Of a stretch of 64,000 bases of DNA, positions 16,543-24,767 are shown piece after piece; position 1 is the stretch's first letter; the number at the start of each line of letters is the position of its first letter. The position numbers and the translations under genes are program-made. The stretch comes from an uncultured Caulobacterales bacterium. Lineage in GTDB: Bacteria > Pseudomonadota > Alphaproteobacteria > Caulobacterales > Maricaulaceae. Location: contig CANNER010000003.1 in assembly GCA_947503715.1 (NCBI GenBank), positions 372,001-436,000 on the forward strand. The letters run 5' to 3'. The notes beneath the pieces are model-generated. The model searched no databases. It was not told the origin of the DNA and saw only the letters and a list, made by a program, of their open reading frames with translations.

Positions 16543-17244
16543 TCAGTTCTTATTGCCGTCAGTGCCATCGCTTTGGCTGTTACCGGCTTTTTCTTCTTCT
16601 GATAATACTACTTCGGCAGGCTCTACCTTAACATCGCCTTCCTTGGTGACATCATCATCCGGCTCATTTTTATCAGCGCTCGCAACTTGATTTTGTATCG
16701 CGGCAAAAGCTGAACCGACCACAAAACCTAAATGAATATTTCCAATGACCGCTTGCAGAGCCGCGAAGAATTTTGAACTATTTGACGGTGAAAGATCACC
16801 ATAGCCCAGAGTAGAAAATGTGACGGTCGAGAAATAAAAAGCGTCGAGAGGCGTCTCGTTCATGTAGAGGCCGTTTTTTCCAAAACCGCTATACCAATAT
16901 AAAGTCGCGAAAATCGAGATGAACAACATCGAAGACACGAGCGTATCGAGAAGTAATCTTCTTGGGTTGATTGTAAAATCATTGGAGCTTCGAAAGGGTG
17001 TCCTAAGAACAACATCATAGAAATAGCCAAAGCCGAACAGAAAATAGAATATCAGCGGTAATATAGGCAGAATGCCTTTCGGCGGTTCACTCTGATTCAG
17101 CGTATTAACGAAGGCGGCTATTCCCAAAATCAATGACAGGTATATTGCAACGCGACTCCAGAGCCGCCGGAAATTACTGCCCCTAGTGGACGTCTTTTTG
17201 TAACCGACTAACCAGAAAGCTAAATCTTTTTGCGGACGTTTCAT
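16543..17244 (-). CDS. Potassium channel family protein
   Basis: The 233-residue product has four membrane segments (about 31-46, 60-80, 99-118 and 158-185). The pore helix and selectivity filter are clear: FYFSTVTFSTLGYGDLSP, with TLGYGD at residues 145-150, the potassium signature. The last helix (NIHLGFVVGSAFAAIQ) is the inner pore helix. The tail of about 45 residues is acidic and low in complexity, with no RCK/TrkA-N ligand-binding domain, so gating is not evident. The two extra N-terminal helices distinguish it from the minimal KcsA form. It begins 7 bases after the GNAT gene on the same strand. Confidence 0.9.
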   Translation of the reverse strand: MKRPQKDLAFWLVGYKKTSTRGSNFRRLWSRVAIYLSLILGIAAFVNTLNQSEPPKGILPILPLIFYFLFGFGYFYDVVLRTPFRSSNDFTINPRRLLLDTLVSSMLFISIFATLYWYSGFGKNGLYMNETPLDAFYFSTVTFSTLGYGDLSPSNSSKFFAALQAVIGNIHLGFVVGSAFAAIQNQVASADKNEPDDDVTKEGDVKVEPAEVVLSEEEKAGNSQSDGTDGNKN

Positions 17245-17251
17245 TTTGACC

Positions 17252-17821
17252 TTAATCCCCGCTCAGGCGCGCGTAAATGTCGTGATCGCGCCAAGCGCCG
17301 TCAATTTTCAGCATACCCCGGGCCACGCCCTCAAATGTGAACCCCGCTGCCTTTAAGACTTTGATAGAGGCCGCATTATCCGTCTGAACGGCGGCTTCGA
17401 CGCGGTGGAGTCCTAACCTTTCGAAGCAGAATGTCGTGGAGGCTTTTACAGCAGCACGCGCAAACCCTCGCCCCGTAAAGCGCTCGCCGATCCAATAGCC
17501 CAGTTTGGCCGATTGCGCCGTGCCGCGGTCAATATGGGTGATGTTGCAGGCCCCAACCAATGTCCCTTCGCGAAAGATGTAGAAAGGATAGGCGCGGTCT
17601 TGTTGCACGAGTTTTTTCAGCCGCGAGAGACGCGCGCGATAGGCCGGGCGGTGCAATCCGGCGGTCGACACATCTGGCTCCCACGGGCGTAAGTAATCTG
17701 TGCTCTCGCGCCGTAAGGCGGCCCAATCCTCGAAATCGGCCCAGCGCGGATGCCGAAGTTCAATCGCGCCGCCTGCGGACTGCGCTTTCAAAACGGTATG
17801 AATACCTCGTGCACCTACCAA
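17252..17821 (-). CDS. GNAT acetyltransferase, RimJ-like
   Basis: The 189-residue product has the GNAT fold: PRWADFEDWAALRRES at the N-terminus, the acetyl-CoA motif GYWIGERFTGRGFARAA near residue 129 and the closing motif VQTDNAASIKVLKAAGFTFE. It resembles the enzymes that acetylate N-terminal alanine of ribosomal proteins. The start used is a TTG overlapping the SURF1 stop by a few bases; a further TTG at 17791 could be the real start, so the first ten residues are doubtful. Confidence 0.88.
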   Translation of the reverse strand: MVGARGIHTVLKAQSAGGAIELRHPRWADFEDWAALRRESTDYLRPWEPDVSTAGLHRPAYRARLSRLKKLVQQDRAYPFYIFREGTLVGACNITHIDRGTAQSAKLGYWIGERFTGRGFARAAVKASTTFCFERLGLHRVEAAVQTDNAASIKVLKAAGFTFEGVARGMLKIDGAWRDHDIYARLSGD

Positions 17822-18552
17822 GACAGTCGGCCCGCGCGTTTATGGATGAGGCCGTAGAAGATCACGAGGAGGATCGCGAAGGAGAACCATGTCAGCATAT
17901 AATCGCGGTGATTATTGCGGATGGTTGGGCGACGGACGGGGAGTGCGGAAGCGGCCGCTTGACCACGATCAGCGGTATCAAAAGGCAGCGTCTGTTCAAT
18001 GTCGATATAATGGGACAAGCGCGTGTCTTCATCACCCCAGTCCCCCGTCTGATTAAATTTAAACCAGCGATTGGTTGTCCGGTTGGGTTTGGATTTCAGC
18101 CAACCTTCAACCGTTCCCATCGGATGATCCTCACGGACATATCCCACGTGAATATCAGCGACGAGTGTGGCCGGACTGACAGCCGTGCCGTCAGGTTTTG
18201 CATCATCTAAGACTGTCTCGAATCGTCCGAAGATATTGGAATATTGCTGGAACAGGTCCCAGTAAATGCCGCCCTGCTGCGTGCGGTAAACCGCGTAAAT
18301 TGGCTCACCCGCAACGGGTGAGGACTGAAAGGCAATCCGTCGAAAGTCCACGGGTTCGTCCGCGGCGATTGCGCGATCTAGATCTTCCAATGATGTGAGT
18401 GGGGGCGCGGTGACAGAGGCCTCAACCTCGGCCAGCAAGTCCGTTTTCCAGTTCAAGCGCTGATATTGCCAAACGCCCAGCGATATCAGGATGACGAGCA
18501 TGATGGCCACAATTCCGGTCAGCCACGGCATGGGTTTGAATTGGATCTTCAT
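17815..18552 (-). CDS. SURF1 family cytochrome oxidase assembly protein
   Basis: SURF1 helps insert heme a into subunit I of aa3 oxidase. I place the start at the ATG at 18552 (MKIQFKPMPWLTGIVAIMLV), which overlaps the DUF983 stop by four bases; a longer frame to 18597 lies inside that gene. The N-terminal helix (residues 8-25) and the C-terminal helix (YMLTWFSFAILLVIFYGLIH) enclose a periplasmic domain with the LGVWQYQRLNWK motif after the first helix. It belongs to the cta cluster. Confidence 0.93.
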   Translation of the reverse strand: MKIQFKPMPWLTGIVAIMLVILISLGVWQYQRLNWKTDLLAEVEASVTAPPLTSLEDLDRAIAADEPVDFRRIAFQSSPVAGEPIYAVYRTQQGGIYWDLFQQYSNIFGRFETVLDDAKPDGTAVSPATLVADIHVGYVREDHPMGTVEGWLKSKPNRTTNRWFKFNQTGDWGDEDTRLSHYIDIEQTLPFDTADRGQAAASALPVRRPTIRNNHRDYMLTWFSFAILLVIFYGLIHKRAGRLSW

Positions 18553-18938
18553 TGTTTGAAATCCTCCAGCCGGACTTCGCGCGCTTTTCTCTGCCACGCA
18601 ATATTGAACATGACACCGCGCATGAGGCGCAAGAGCCAGAGACTCGCGAGAATAATGATCGTGCCCCAGAGTAGCATCGTGACGATAATGGGCGGGCCGA
18701 GCAGCATCTGGAAGGCTAGCGCCATAGGTACGATAAAAATGCCGACAATAAATATCACGAATATGGCAGGACCATCGCCCGCATCCTCATCGCGGAAATC
18801 GGCGCCACAAGCCGCGCAGCTGTCTTGAAAACTGAGGAGGGATTTGAAGAGCCGCCCTTCCCCGCATTCGGGGCAGCGACCGTGAAGGCCGGTTTGGACC
18901 GGCGGCAATCGCCGCCGACCCCGTCTGGGTGTGCTCAT
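18549..18938 (-). CDS. DUF983 zinc-ribbon membrane protein
   Basis: The start at 18938 (MSTPRRGRRRLPPVQTGLHG) gives 129 residues; an upstream in-frame ATG would overlap ctaE. Two CxxC pairs (GRCPECGEG and CAACGADF) form a likely zinc ribbon near residues 22-48. Two membrane helices follow (IFVIFIVGIFIVPMALAF and a second near residue 90). DUF983 proteins are regularly placed between ctaE and SURF1 in alphaproteobacteria and are presumed to help oxidase assembly; the function is not shown. The gene lies 13 bases downstream of ctaE. Confidence 0.92.
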   Translation of the reverse strand: MSTPRRGRRRLPPVQTGLHGRCPECGEGRLFKSLLSFQDSCAACGADFRDEDAGDGPAIFVIFIVGIFIVPMALAFQMLLGPPIIVTMLLWGTIIILASLWLLRLMRGVMFNIAWQRKAREVRLEDFKQ

Positions 18939-18951
18939 GGGATCGACTGGA

Positions 18952-19914
18952 TTACATACCCACGGCGAAGATGATGTAAACGAAGGCGAACAGGAAGAGC
19001 CAGACAACATCAACAAAGTGCCAGTACCAAGCGGCAGCTTCCAGACCAAAATGTTTCTCAGGACGCAGGCCACCTTTGACCAAACGAAGATACATGATCG
19101 CGAGGAAGATTGTCCCGATCAAAACGTGCAGACCATGGAAACCCGTCGCCATGAAGAAGGCAGAGCCAAAGGCGTCAGTCGAAATCCAAGGGTGACCTTC
19201 TGTACGCTCGTGGAAGAGTTCGAGATATTCGTAGCCTTGAACGAATGTGAAGAGAATGCCGAGAAGAACAGTTAAGCCTAGCCCCCATTTCGCGCCACGG
19301 CGGTCACCGTGAATGAGTGCGTGATGCGCCCAAGTGACAGTTGTACCAGAGAGAAGCAGAATTACTGTATTCATCAGTGGCAGGTTCCACGGATCAACAC
19401 CTTTGATGCCGGGGGCCATGCTGGTCGCATATTCATCCGCATTTTCGAGAACGTCAGGGTTCCAAGCCGCCCGCATTTTATGGAACAGGCCGAGTTCGAA
19501 GAACATCCAGAACCAGCCGACAAAGAACATCGCTTCCTGCATGATAAACATGATCATGCCGTAGCGCAGACCGATATCGACGACGGGTGTATGATCGCCA
19601 GCCTTAGATTCGGCGGCGACATCTTTCCACCAGCCATACATCACGTAAGCCGCAAAAAGCGTCCCGACAACGAGGATAATCCAACCGCCATCTGCGCCGA
19701 CTTTATCTCCGGCTGCACGGTAGCTGTCCTGTAGGCTGTCGAGGCCTTTGGAGAAGAAAAATTCCAGCATGGGCGATTCGCCCGTGCGCGGGACAAGCCC
19801 GGCAAAGAAGACAACCATGCCAACGCCCCAAACGAGCGCTGCAATACCCGATAGGAACGGCCACGGTGATGGTGGAATAAGGTGATAGTCGTGTTCGACG
19901 GCGTGTCCGGCCAT
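18952..19914 (-). CDS. ctaE: Cytochrome c oxidase subunit III
   Basis: The 320-residue product has seven membrane segments and typical subunit III features: HDYHLIPPSPWPFLSG at the N-terminus, MFFVGWFWMFFELGLF with the conserved glutamate, TVTWAHHALIHGDRRGAKWG, and the end YWHFVDVVWLFLFAFVYI. It is longer than mitochondrial COX3 because of an inserted loop around residues 45-85 (a bacterial feature). It stabilises the oxidase and its proton path. It lies downstream of ctaG with a gap of about 100 bases. Confidence 0.97.
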   Translation of the reverse strand: MAGHAVEHDYHLIPPSPWPFLSGIAALVWGVGMVVFFAGLVPRTGESPMLEFFFSKGLDSLQDSYRAAGDKVGADGGWIILVVGTLFAAYVMYGWWKDVAAESKAGDHTPVVDIGLRYGMIMFIMQEAMFFVGWFWMFFELGLFHKMRAAWNPDVLENADEYATSMAPGIKGVDPWNLPLMNTVILLLSGTTVTWAHHALIHGDRRGAKWGLGLTVLLGILFTFVQGYEYLELFHERTEGHPWISTDAFGSAFFMATGFHGLHVLIGTIFLAIMYLRLVKGGLRPEKHFGLEAAAWYWHFVDVVWLFLFAFVYIIFAVGM

Positions 19915-20013
19915 GAGAAATCTCGTCTTGTTATACGCGCGGCAAAGACCGCATTGTCATATTACCGCTGGCTATAGCGAGGCGACTGCTTCGCCGCAAC
20001 AACTCACAACGGA

Positions 20014-20586
20014 TTAGTTCGTTACTTCCGCACGTTTGGACGGCCCAACATTCGCTGGCATAGTCCCCTCTTCCGTCGGGAAAAATGTGTAGCTGAGCGT
20101 GATCTCTTTCACGTCGCTCAGGCGGTCATCTTCATCCAGTTGCGGGTCAACGAAAAAGATGACGGGCAGCGGCAGGCTTTCGCCCGGCTGGATCGTTTGC
20201 TCTTCGAAACAGAAACAATCGGTTTTGACGAAGAACGGCGCGGCCTTGATTGGCATAACGTTAAAATTCGCAACGCCTGTAACCGGATATTTTGATGTAT
20301 TTTTCACGGTATAATAGGCGAGACCGGACGCCCCGAGTTGCACATCCATTGAGCGTTGTTCGGCCTTAAACTCCCACGGCAAATCCTGCGCGACATTGGA
20401 GTCGAAATAAACAGTGACTTCGCGGTCCAGCACTTCGGAGAGATTGTCTTCCGCAATTTTTGGCGTGCCGCCATATCCGGTGACTTTGCAGAACGTGTCA
20501 TAGAGCGGGTCGGACGCAAATCCGAGGCCGAGCATGGCGACGCCCACACCCGTGAGAATCATCAATGTCTTATTGTTAGACGGCAT
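20014..20586 (-). CDS. ctaG: Cytochrome c oxidase assembly protein CtaG (Cox11)
   Basis: CtaG delivers copper to the CuB site of subunit I. The start at 20586 (MPSNNKTLMILTGVGVAMLG) gives 190 residues and overlaps the end of the CoxF gene by 11 bases. After one membrane helix (residues 7-23) comes the periplasmic domain with the copper-binding motif TDCFCFEEQTIQPGE and the PVIFFVDPQL segment. The family length is usual. Confidence 0.95.
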   Translation of the reverse strand: MPSNNKTLMILTGVGVAMLGLGFASDPLYDTFCKVTGYGGTPKIAEDNLSEVLDREVTVYFDSNVAQDLPWEFKAEQRSMDVQLGASGLAYYTVKNTSKYPVTGVANFNVMPIKAAPFFVKTDCFCFEEQTIQPGESLPLPVIFFVDPQLDEDDRLSDVKEITLSYTFFPTEEGTMPANVGPSKRAEVTN

Positions 20587-20740
20587 TCGGCAACTCACCT
20601 CGTGAAACCATTGTGACAAAAACGAGTATGACAAATAGCAGAAGACCCGCCGCCAAAGCGATGTTACGTTTTGTCCTAGCCTTCACTTCCGCTTCAGTCG
20701 GTTCAGCGAATTTGGTCGGCTTGTCGCGGTATTCTTTCAT
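20576..20740 (-). CDS. CoxF-type small membrane protein (54 aa)
   Basis: This small gene, hidden within a longer frame, codes for MKEYRDKPTKFAEPTEAEVK followed by a basic stretch ARTKRN and one membrane helix (residues 26-44), ending GELPNAV. It matches the position, size and charge pattern of the CoxF/YpsA-like small protein that lies between ctaB and ctaG in alphaproteobacteria. Its start overlaps the ctaB stop by one base (TGATG) and its end overlaps ctaG by 11 bases, so all three are coupled. Function in oxidase assembly is presumed, not shown. Confidence 0.85.
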   Translation of the reverse strand: MKEYRDKPTKFAEPTEAEVKARTKRNIALAAGLLLFVILVFVTMVSRGELPNAV

Positions 20741-21735
20741 CAGATAGCTCCGGTGAGAAGATGATCGGCACCGATCAGGGCGAACATCGCAAAGAGGTAG
20801 ATAATTGAGTAGGCAAAGAGGTTGCGCGCGTCGCGGTCGCCCTTTTGCACTTCGTAGAGGCTTTCGGGTTGGACCTCGTCTTTCTCGCCCGCGCGAGACC
20901 GCCAAACTTTAAAGGCCAGCGCGAGGAAACCCGCATTGAGGATCGCGGCACCAAAGGCATAAATTGATCCGCCAAGCCCTGTGACGACAGGTGCTGCGCA
21001 GGTGGCGGCAAGGACGATCGAATAGCCGAAAATCTGGTTCCGCGTGGATTTCGGTCCCGCCACATTCGGCATCATCGGAATCCCGACACGACCATAATCG
21101 CTTAGCTTATAAAGCGCGAGCGCCCAGAAATGCGGGGGCGTCCAGATAAAGATTATCAGGAAGAGTATGGTGCTGTCGATCGTGACGGAACCCGTCACAG
21201 AGGCATATCCAATCATGGGCGGGAGCGCACCGGGTGCCCCGCCAATGACGATGTTCTGCGGCGTGCGGCGCTTCAGCCACATCGTATAAATGATAACATA
21301 AAAGAAGATCGTGAAGGCCAGTAAACCTGCGGCAACATAGTTGGTCGCAAGGCCCAACATCCAGACGGACACGACAGAGAGGAAAAGGCCAAATGTCAGC
21401 GCCGTGCGCGGTGCCATAATCCCGCGCGGCAGGGGCCGCTTTTTTGTCCGTGTCATCTGCGCATCGATATCGGCATCATACCACATATTCAACGCACCGG
21501 ATGCCCCCGCGCCGACAGCGATACAGACGATGGCCATGACGGCATTATAGATCGGAAGTGAACCCGGGGCCACGAGCAGGCCAATGACAGCCGTGAAGAC
21601 GACGAGGCTCATGACACGCGGCTTCATCAATTGGAAAAAATCACGCGGCCCCGCAAGGGACAGCCCCGCACCCGTGAGGTCATCTGACGCCAATCCAACG
21701 GGCGCGTCGGGAATGATATGTGTGTCTGACCTCAT
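20740..21735 (-). CDS. ctaB: Protoheme IX farnesyltransferase (heme O synthase)
   Basis: CtaB attaches the farnesyl chain to heme B, giving heme O, the precursor of heme A. The 331-residue product has about nine membrane helices, the prenyl-diphosphate motif NMWYDADIDAQMTRTKKRPL and the region GGAPGALPPMIGYASVTG. The N-terminal 30 residues are a soluble extension. It is the first gene after the transcriptional break that separates ctaCD from the assembly genes, so it may have its own promoter near repeat copy C. Confidence 0.97.
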   Translation of the reverse strand: MRSDTHIIPDAPVGLASDDLTGAGLSLAGPRDFFQLMKPRVMSLVVFTAVIGLLVAPGSLPIYNAVMAIVCIAVGAGASGALNMWYDADIDAQMTRTKKRPLPRGIMAPRTALTFGLFLSVVSVWMLGLATNYVAAGLLAFTIFFYVIIYTMWLKRRTPQNIVIGGAPGALPPMIGYASVTGSVTIDSTILFLIIFIWTPPHFWALALYKLSDYGRVGIPMMPNVAGPKSTRNQIFGYSIVLAATCAAPVVTGLGGSIYAFGAAILNAGFLALAFKVWRSRAGEKDEVQPESLYEVQKGDRDARNLFAYSIIYLFAMFALIGADHLLTGAI

Positions 21736-21808
21736 CGCGGTGCATATCGGCTAAATGGACGGGAGTCACAAGAGCGGATGAAGATTTGCCGCAGTTCAAA
21801 TATGAGCG

Positions 21809-21940
21809 GTCACACCGTCGCAATCAAAAGGATTGCCCGGTGCCCATGCCGTGACATCTCGAATCAATCCTGACTTCGCATTTAACGTAAATCTCACGGC
21901 ATGGGCACCGAGCGTCCCTTCGGGCCGCGACGGTGTGACA
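21809..21940. repeat. 131-bp palindromic intergenic element, copy C
   Basis: Terminal arms GTCACACCGTCGC and CGCGACGGTGTGAC are complementary, and the inner arms TTGCCCGGTGCCCATGCCGT and ACGGCATGGGCACCGAGCGT repeat the plan of copies A and B. The central part differs most, as expected if only the paired arms are under constraint. It lies between ctaB and the ctaD terminator. Confidence 0.75.
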
Positions 21941-21951
21941 TCCAATGTCAT

Positions 21952-21984
21952 TCAAAAAAAAAGCCGCTCCAAATGGAACGGCTT
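21952..21984 (-). terminator. Rho-independent terminator after ctaD
   Basis: On the minus strand AAGCCGTTCC and GGAGCGGCTT form a 10-bp stem (one mismatch, 4-base loop), followed by an unbroken run of T. It lies 25 bases beyond the ctaD stop and separates ctaCD from ctaB. Confidence 0.88.
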
Positions 21985-22009
21985 CATAAATTTCATATCC
22001 AACGCGAGA

Positions 22010-23647
22010 CTAATGCTCTGCATTATCCTCAATACGCGGGAGCGTGTTGAATTGGTGATAAGGTGGTGGGCTGGACAATGTCCATTCCAGTGTTGTGGCA
22101 CCTTCGCCCCAGTAATTGTCACCCACACGGCGACGGACGATGAACGCCTCAATTAACATCGCGAAGAAGAAGGCGACACCGGCGAGTGTGATCCACGCAC
22201 CCATGGAGGACACAGAGTTCCAGATCGCAAACTCTTCCGGGTAGTCGACATAGCGACGTGGCATTCCGTTCAAGCCGAGGAAATGCTGCGGGAAGAAGAT
22301 CACGTTCACGCCGATAAAGAAGAGCCAGAAATGGGCGGCGGCGAGGAACTTGTTATACATCACGCCAAACATTTTACCGAACCAGTAATAGAAGCCCGCA
22401 AAGATACCGAAGACGGCACCCATGGACAGCACGTAATGGAAATGGGCCACGACGTAATATGTATCGTGGAGGTAAGCATCCACACCCGCATTGGCGAGCA
22501 TCACACCTGTCACGCCGCCCACGACGAAGAGGAAGATAAAGGCCAGTGCCCACTGCATCGGAATCGTGAAGCGGATAGACCCGCCCCACATGGTCGCGAG
22601 CCATGAGAAGATTTTCACACCAGTCGGCACCGCAATCACGAGCGTCGCCGCGAGGAAGTAGGCCTTCAGGTTCACATCCATACCAACCGTATACATGTGA
22701 TGCGCCCAGACAACGAAGCCAACAACACCAATTGCGACCATCGCATAGGCCATGCCGAGATAACCGAAGATCGGCTTTTTCGAGAAGGTCGACACAATGT
22801 GCGAGACGATACCGAAAGCCGGCAGGATCATGATGTAAACTTCTGGATGGCCGAAGAACCAGAACAGATGCTGGAACATTTGCGGGTCACCACCACGGGC
22901 CGGATCAAAGAACCCCGTACCGCCGGCAATCCGGTCAGTGAAGAGCATGAAGAGCGCCGCTGCGAGAACCGGCAGAGCTAGCAAAAGCAGGAATGCCGTC
23001 ACGAGAACAGCCCAAGCAAATAATGGCATTTTATGCATCGTCATGCCGGGGGCACGCATGTTCAGAATGGTCGTGATGAAGTTAATCGCACCAAAGATGG
23101 ACGAGAAACCCGCCGCCAAGAGACCAATAATGATAAAGTCAAAGGCCGGGCCGGGATGCCCGGTGGTACTCAAGGGGGGATACATCACCCAACTGCCCCC
23201 GAATCCATTCCCGTTGGCATTGCCGGGCACCACAAAACTGATGAGAAGGCAGATAAGCGCCGTTGGCAGAAGCCAGAAAGACAGGTTATTCATACGTGGG
23301 AAGGCCATATCCGGCGCACCGACCATGATCGGGACAAACCAGTTACCAAAACCCCCAATCAGCGCGGGCATGACCATGAAGAAGATCATGATGAGACCAT
23401 GCATGGAGACATAGACCAGATATTGATGCTCGTTCGTGAAGAACTGAATGCCCGGCTCTGCCAGCTCCATCCGCATCATAAAGGACAGGAACCCGCCGAT
23501 CAGGCCGGAGATGATACCGAAGATCAGGTAGAGCGTCCCGATATCTTTATGGTTGGTTGAATAGAACCAACGCGCAAAGAATCCGGGCTTACCGTCATCA
23601 TCATAGCCACCTTCTGCGGGGACTTCACTTTCGGGAATAGCAACCAT
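22010..23647 (-). CDS. ctaD: Cytochrome c oxidase subunit I
   Basis: Subunit I carries heme a and the heme a3-CuB centre where oxygen is reduced. The 545-residue product has twelve membrane helices. Diagnostic segments are [20 protein letters not shown] at the N-terminus, [20 protein letters not shown] with a CuB histidine and the cross-linked tyrosine region, [11 protein letters not shown], and [20 protein letters not shown] with the heme ligands. The glutamate of the D-channel type heme-copper oxidase is expected in the GHPEVY motif, as seen in type A1 enzymes. It is 22 bases downstream of ctaC. Confidence 0.98.
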   Translation of the reverse strand: MVAIPESEVPAEGGYDDDGKPGFFARWFYSTNHKDIGTLYLIFGIISGLIGGFLSFMMRMELAEPGIQFFTNEHQYLVYVSMHGLIMIFFMVMPALIGGFGNWFVPIMVGAPDMAFPRMNNLSFWLLPTALICLLISFVVPGNANGNGFGGSWVMYPPLSTTGHPGPAFDFIIIGLLAAGFSSIFGAINFITTILNMRAPGMTMHKMPLFAWAVLVTAFLLLLALPVLAAALFMLFTDRIAGGTGFFDPARGGDPQMFQHLFWFFGHPEVYIMILPAFGIVSHIVSTFSKKPIFGYLGMAYAMVAIGVVGFVVWAHHMYTVGMDVNLKAYFLAATLVIAVPTGVKIFSWLATMWGGSIRFTIPMQWALAFIFLFVVGGVTGVMLANAGVDAYLHDTYYVVAHFHYVLSMGAVFGIFAGFYYWFGKMFGVMYNKFLAAAHFWLFFIGVNVIFFPQHFLGLNGMPRRYVDYPEEFAIWNSVSSMGAWITLAGVAFFFAMLIEAFIVRRRVGDNYWGEGATTLEWTLSSPPPYHQFNTLPRIEDNAEH

Positions 23648-23669
23648 GTCGTGTTCTTCCTTCTAAATT

Positions 23670-24548
23670 CTATTTTGGTGCCGCGGCGGTTTGAACGCCG
23701 GTCATATTATTGTTTTCAGCCACTGACCCGTCGAAAGAGCCGCCATTTGCGATCCAGGCCGCATAGGCTTCCTTGGAGACGACTTCGACTTCGATTGGCA
23801 TGTAGTAATGTTTGATGCCGCAGATCTCGGAACACTGACCGTAATAGGTGCCTTCTTCGTAAACCTCGAACCATGTTTCGTTGATAATTCCGGGCACGGC
23901 ATCCATTTTGATACCGAAGCTTGGCACGGTCCAGCTATGCATATTATTGACGGATGTCACGAGGACCTTGACCTTCGTGTTCACCGGCACGACCAGCGCC
24001 GCATCCGTCGCGAAGAGGTAAGGCTTACCCGCATCCGTTGATTGCGTCTTGTCCAATGGGTTTGACACAAAACTGTCGACATCTTCGTGGTCCGGATAGG
24101 AATATTCCCAGTTCCACGTGTTACCAACGGCTTTGACTGTAACTTCAGTTTCCGGAATACGGTCTTGGAAATAAAGCAACTGCATTGACGGCACAGCAAT
24201 CACGAGGAGAATGAGAACCGGTACGATGGTCCAGACAACCTCGATCAATGTATTATGTGACGTCTTGGAGGGAACCGGGTTCGCTTTCTCACGATAGCGG
24301 ATCATGATGTAAGCCATCAGACCGAGAACGAATGCCACGATACCCGCGATGATATAAGTCACGAGATTATAAACTGTTGTAAGGTCTTCCATGACAGGCG
24401 TCGCCGCCTCTTGCAGGTAAAACCCACCCCTGACGGCCATACCTTCACCGCGTTCACCGCTCAGGCCGACAAAGGCGAGGATGACATAGCTGGCAACGGC
24501 CAGAACGAGCGCCACAACAAGGGCGAGAATTGTATTCTTAGAACGCAT
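23670..24548 (-). CDS. ctaC: Cytochrome c oxidase subunit II
   Basis: Subunit II accepts electrons from cytochrome c at the CuA centre. I place the start at the ATG at 24548 (MRSKNTILALVVALVLAVAS), with GAGGGA just upstream; a longer frame adds 18 unsupported residues. The product is 292 residues with a signal-like first helix, two membrane helices (near 60-80 and 100-120) and a cupredoxin domain with the CuA motif YYGQCSEICGIKHYYMPIEV and the WNWEYSYP aromatic patch. No C-terminal cytochrome c domain is fused. Confidence 0.97.
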   Translation of the reverse strand: MRSKNTILALVVALVLAVASYVILAFVGLSGERGEGMAVRGGFYLQEAATPVMEDLTTVYNLVTYIIAGIVAFVLGLMAYIMIRYREKANPVPSKTSHNTLIEVVWTIVPVLILLVIAVPSMQLLYFQDRIPETEVTVKAVGNTWNWEYSYPDHEDVDSFVSNPLDKTQSTDAGKPYLFATDAALVVPVNTKVKVLVTSVNNMHSWTVPSFGIKMDAVPGIINETWFEVYEEGTYYGQCSEICGIKHYYMPIEVEVVSKEAYAAWIANGGSFDGSVAENNNMTGVQTAAAPK

Positions 24549-24767
24549 GGGTCCCTCTTGGAATTTACCGACCGGATCGACCTGATTCAGGCGGTGTCTC
24601 ATTCATATATGCGGCAGATGCAAAAAAGTCCCGAAGGGAGTCCAGCGCCAATTGTCGCATTTCAGACGGTGTCTATAACGGCAGACCCGTTAGATAAAGC
24701 CTTATAACGGTGAATCCTCACGGGAATTTCATGTTTCCTTTTGCGAAAATGGCGTCACAACCCCCTC

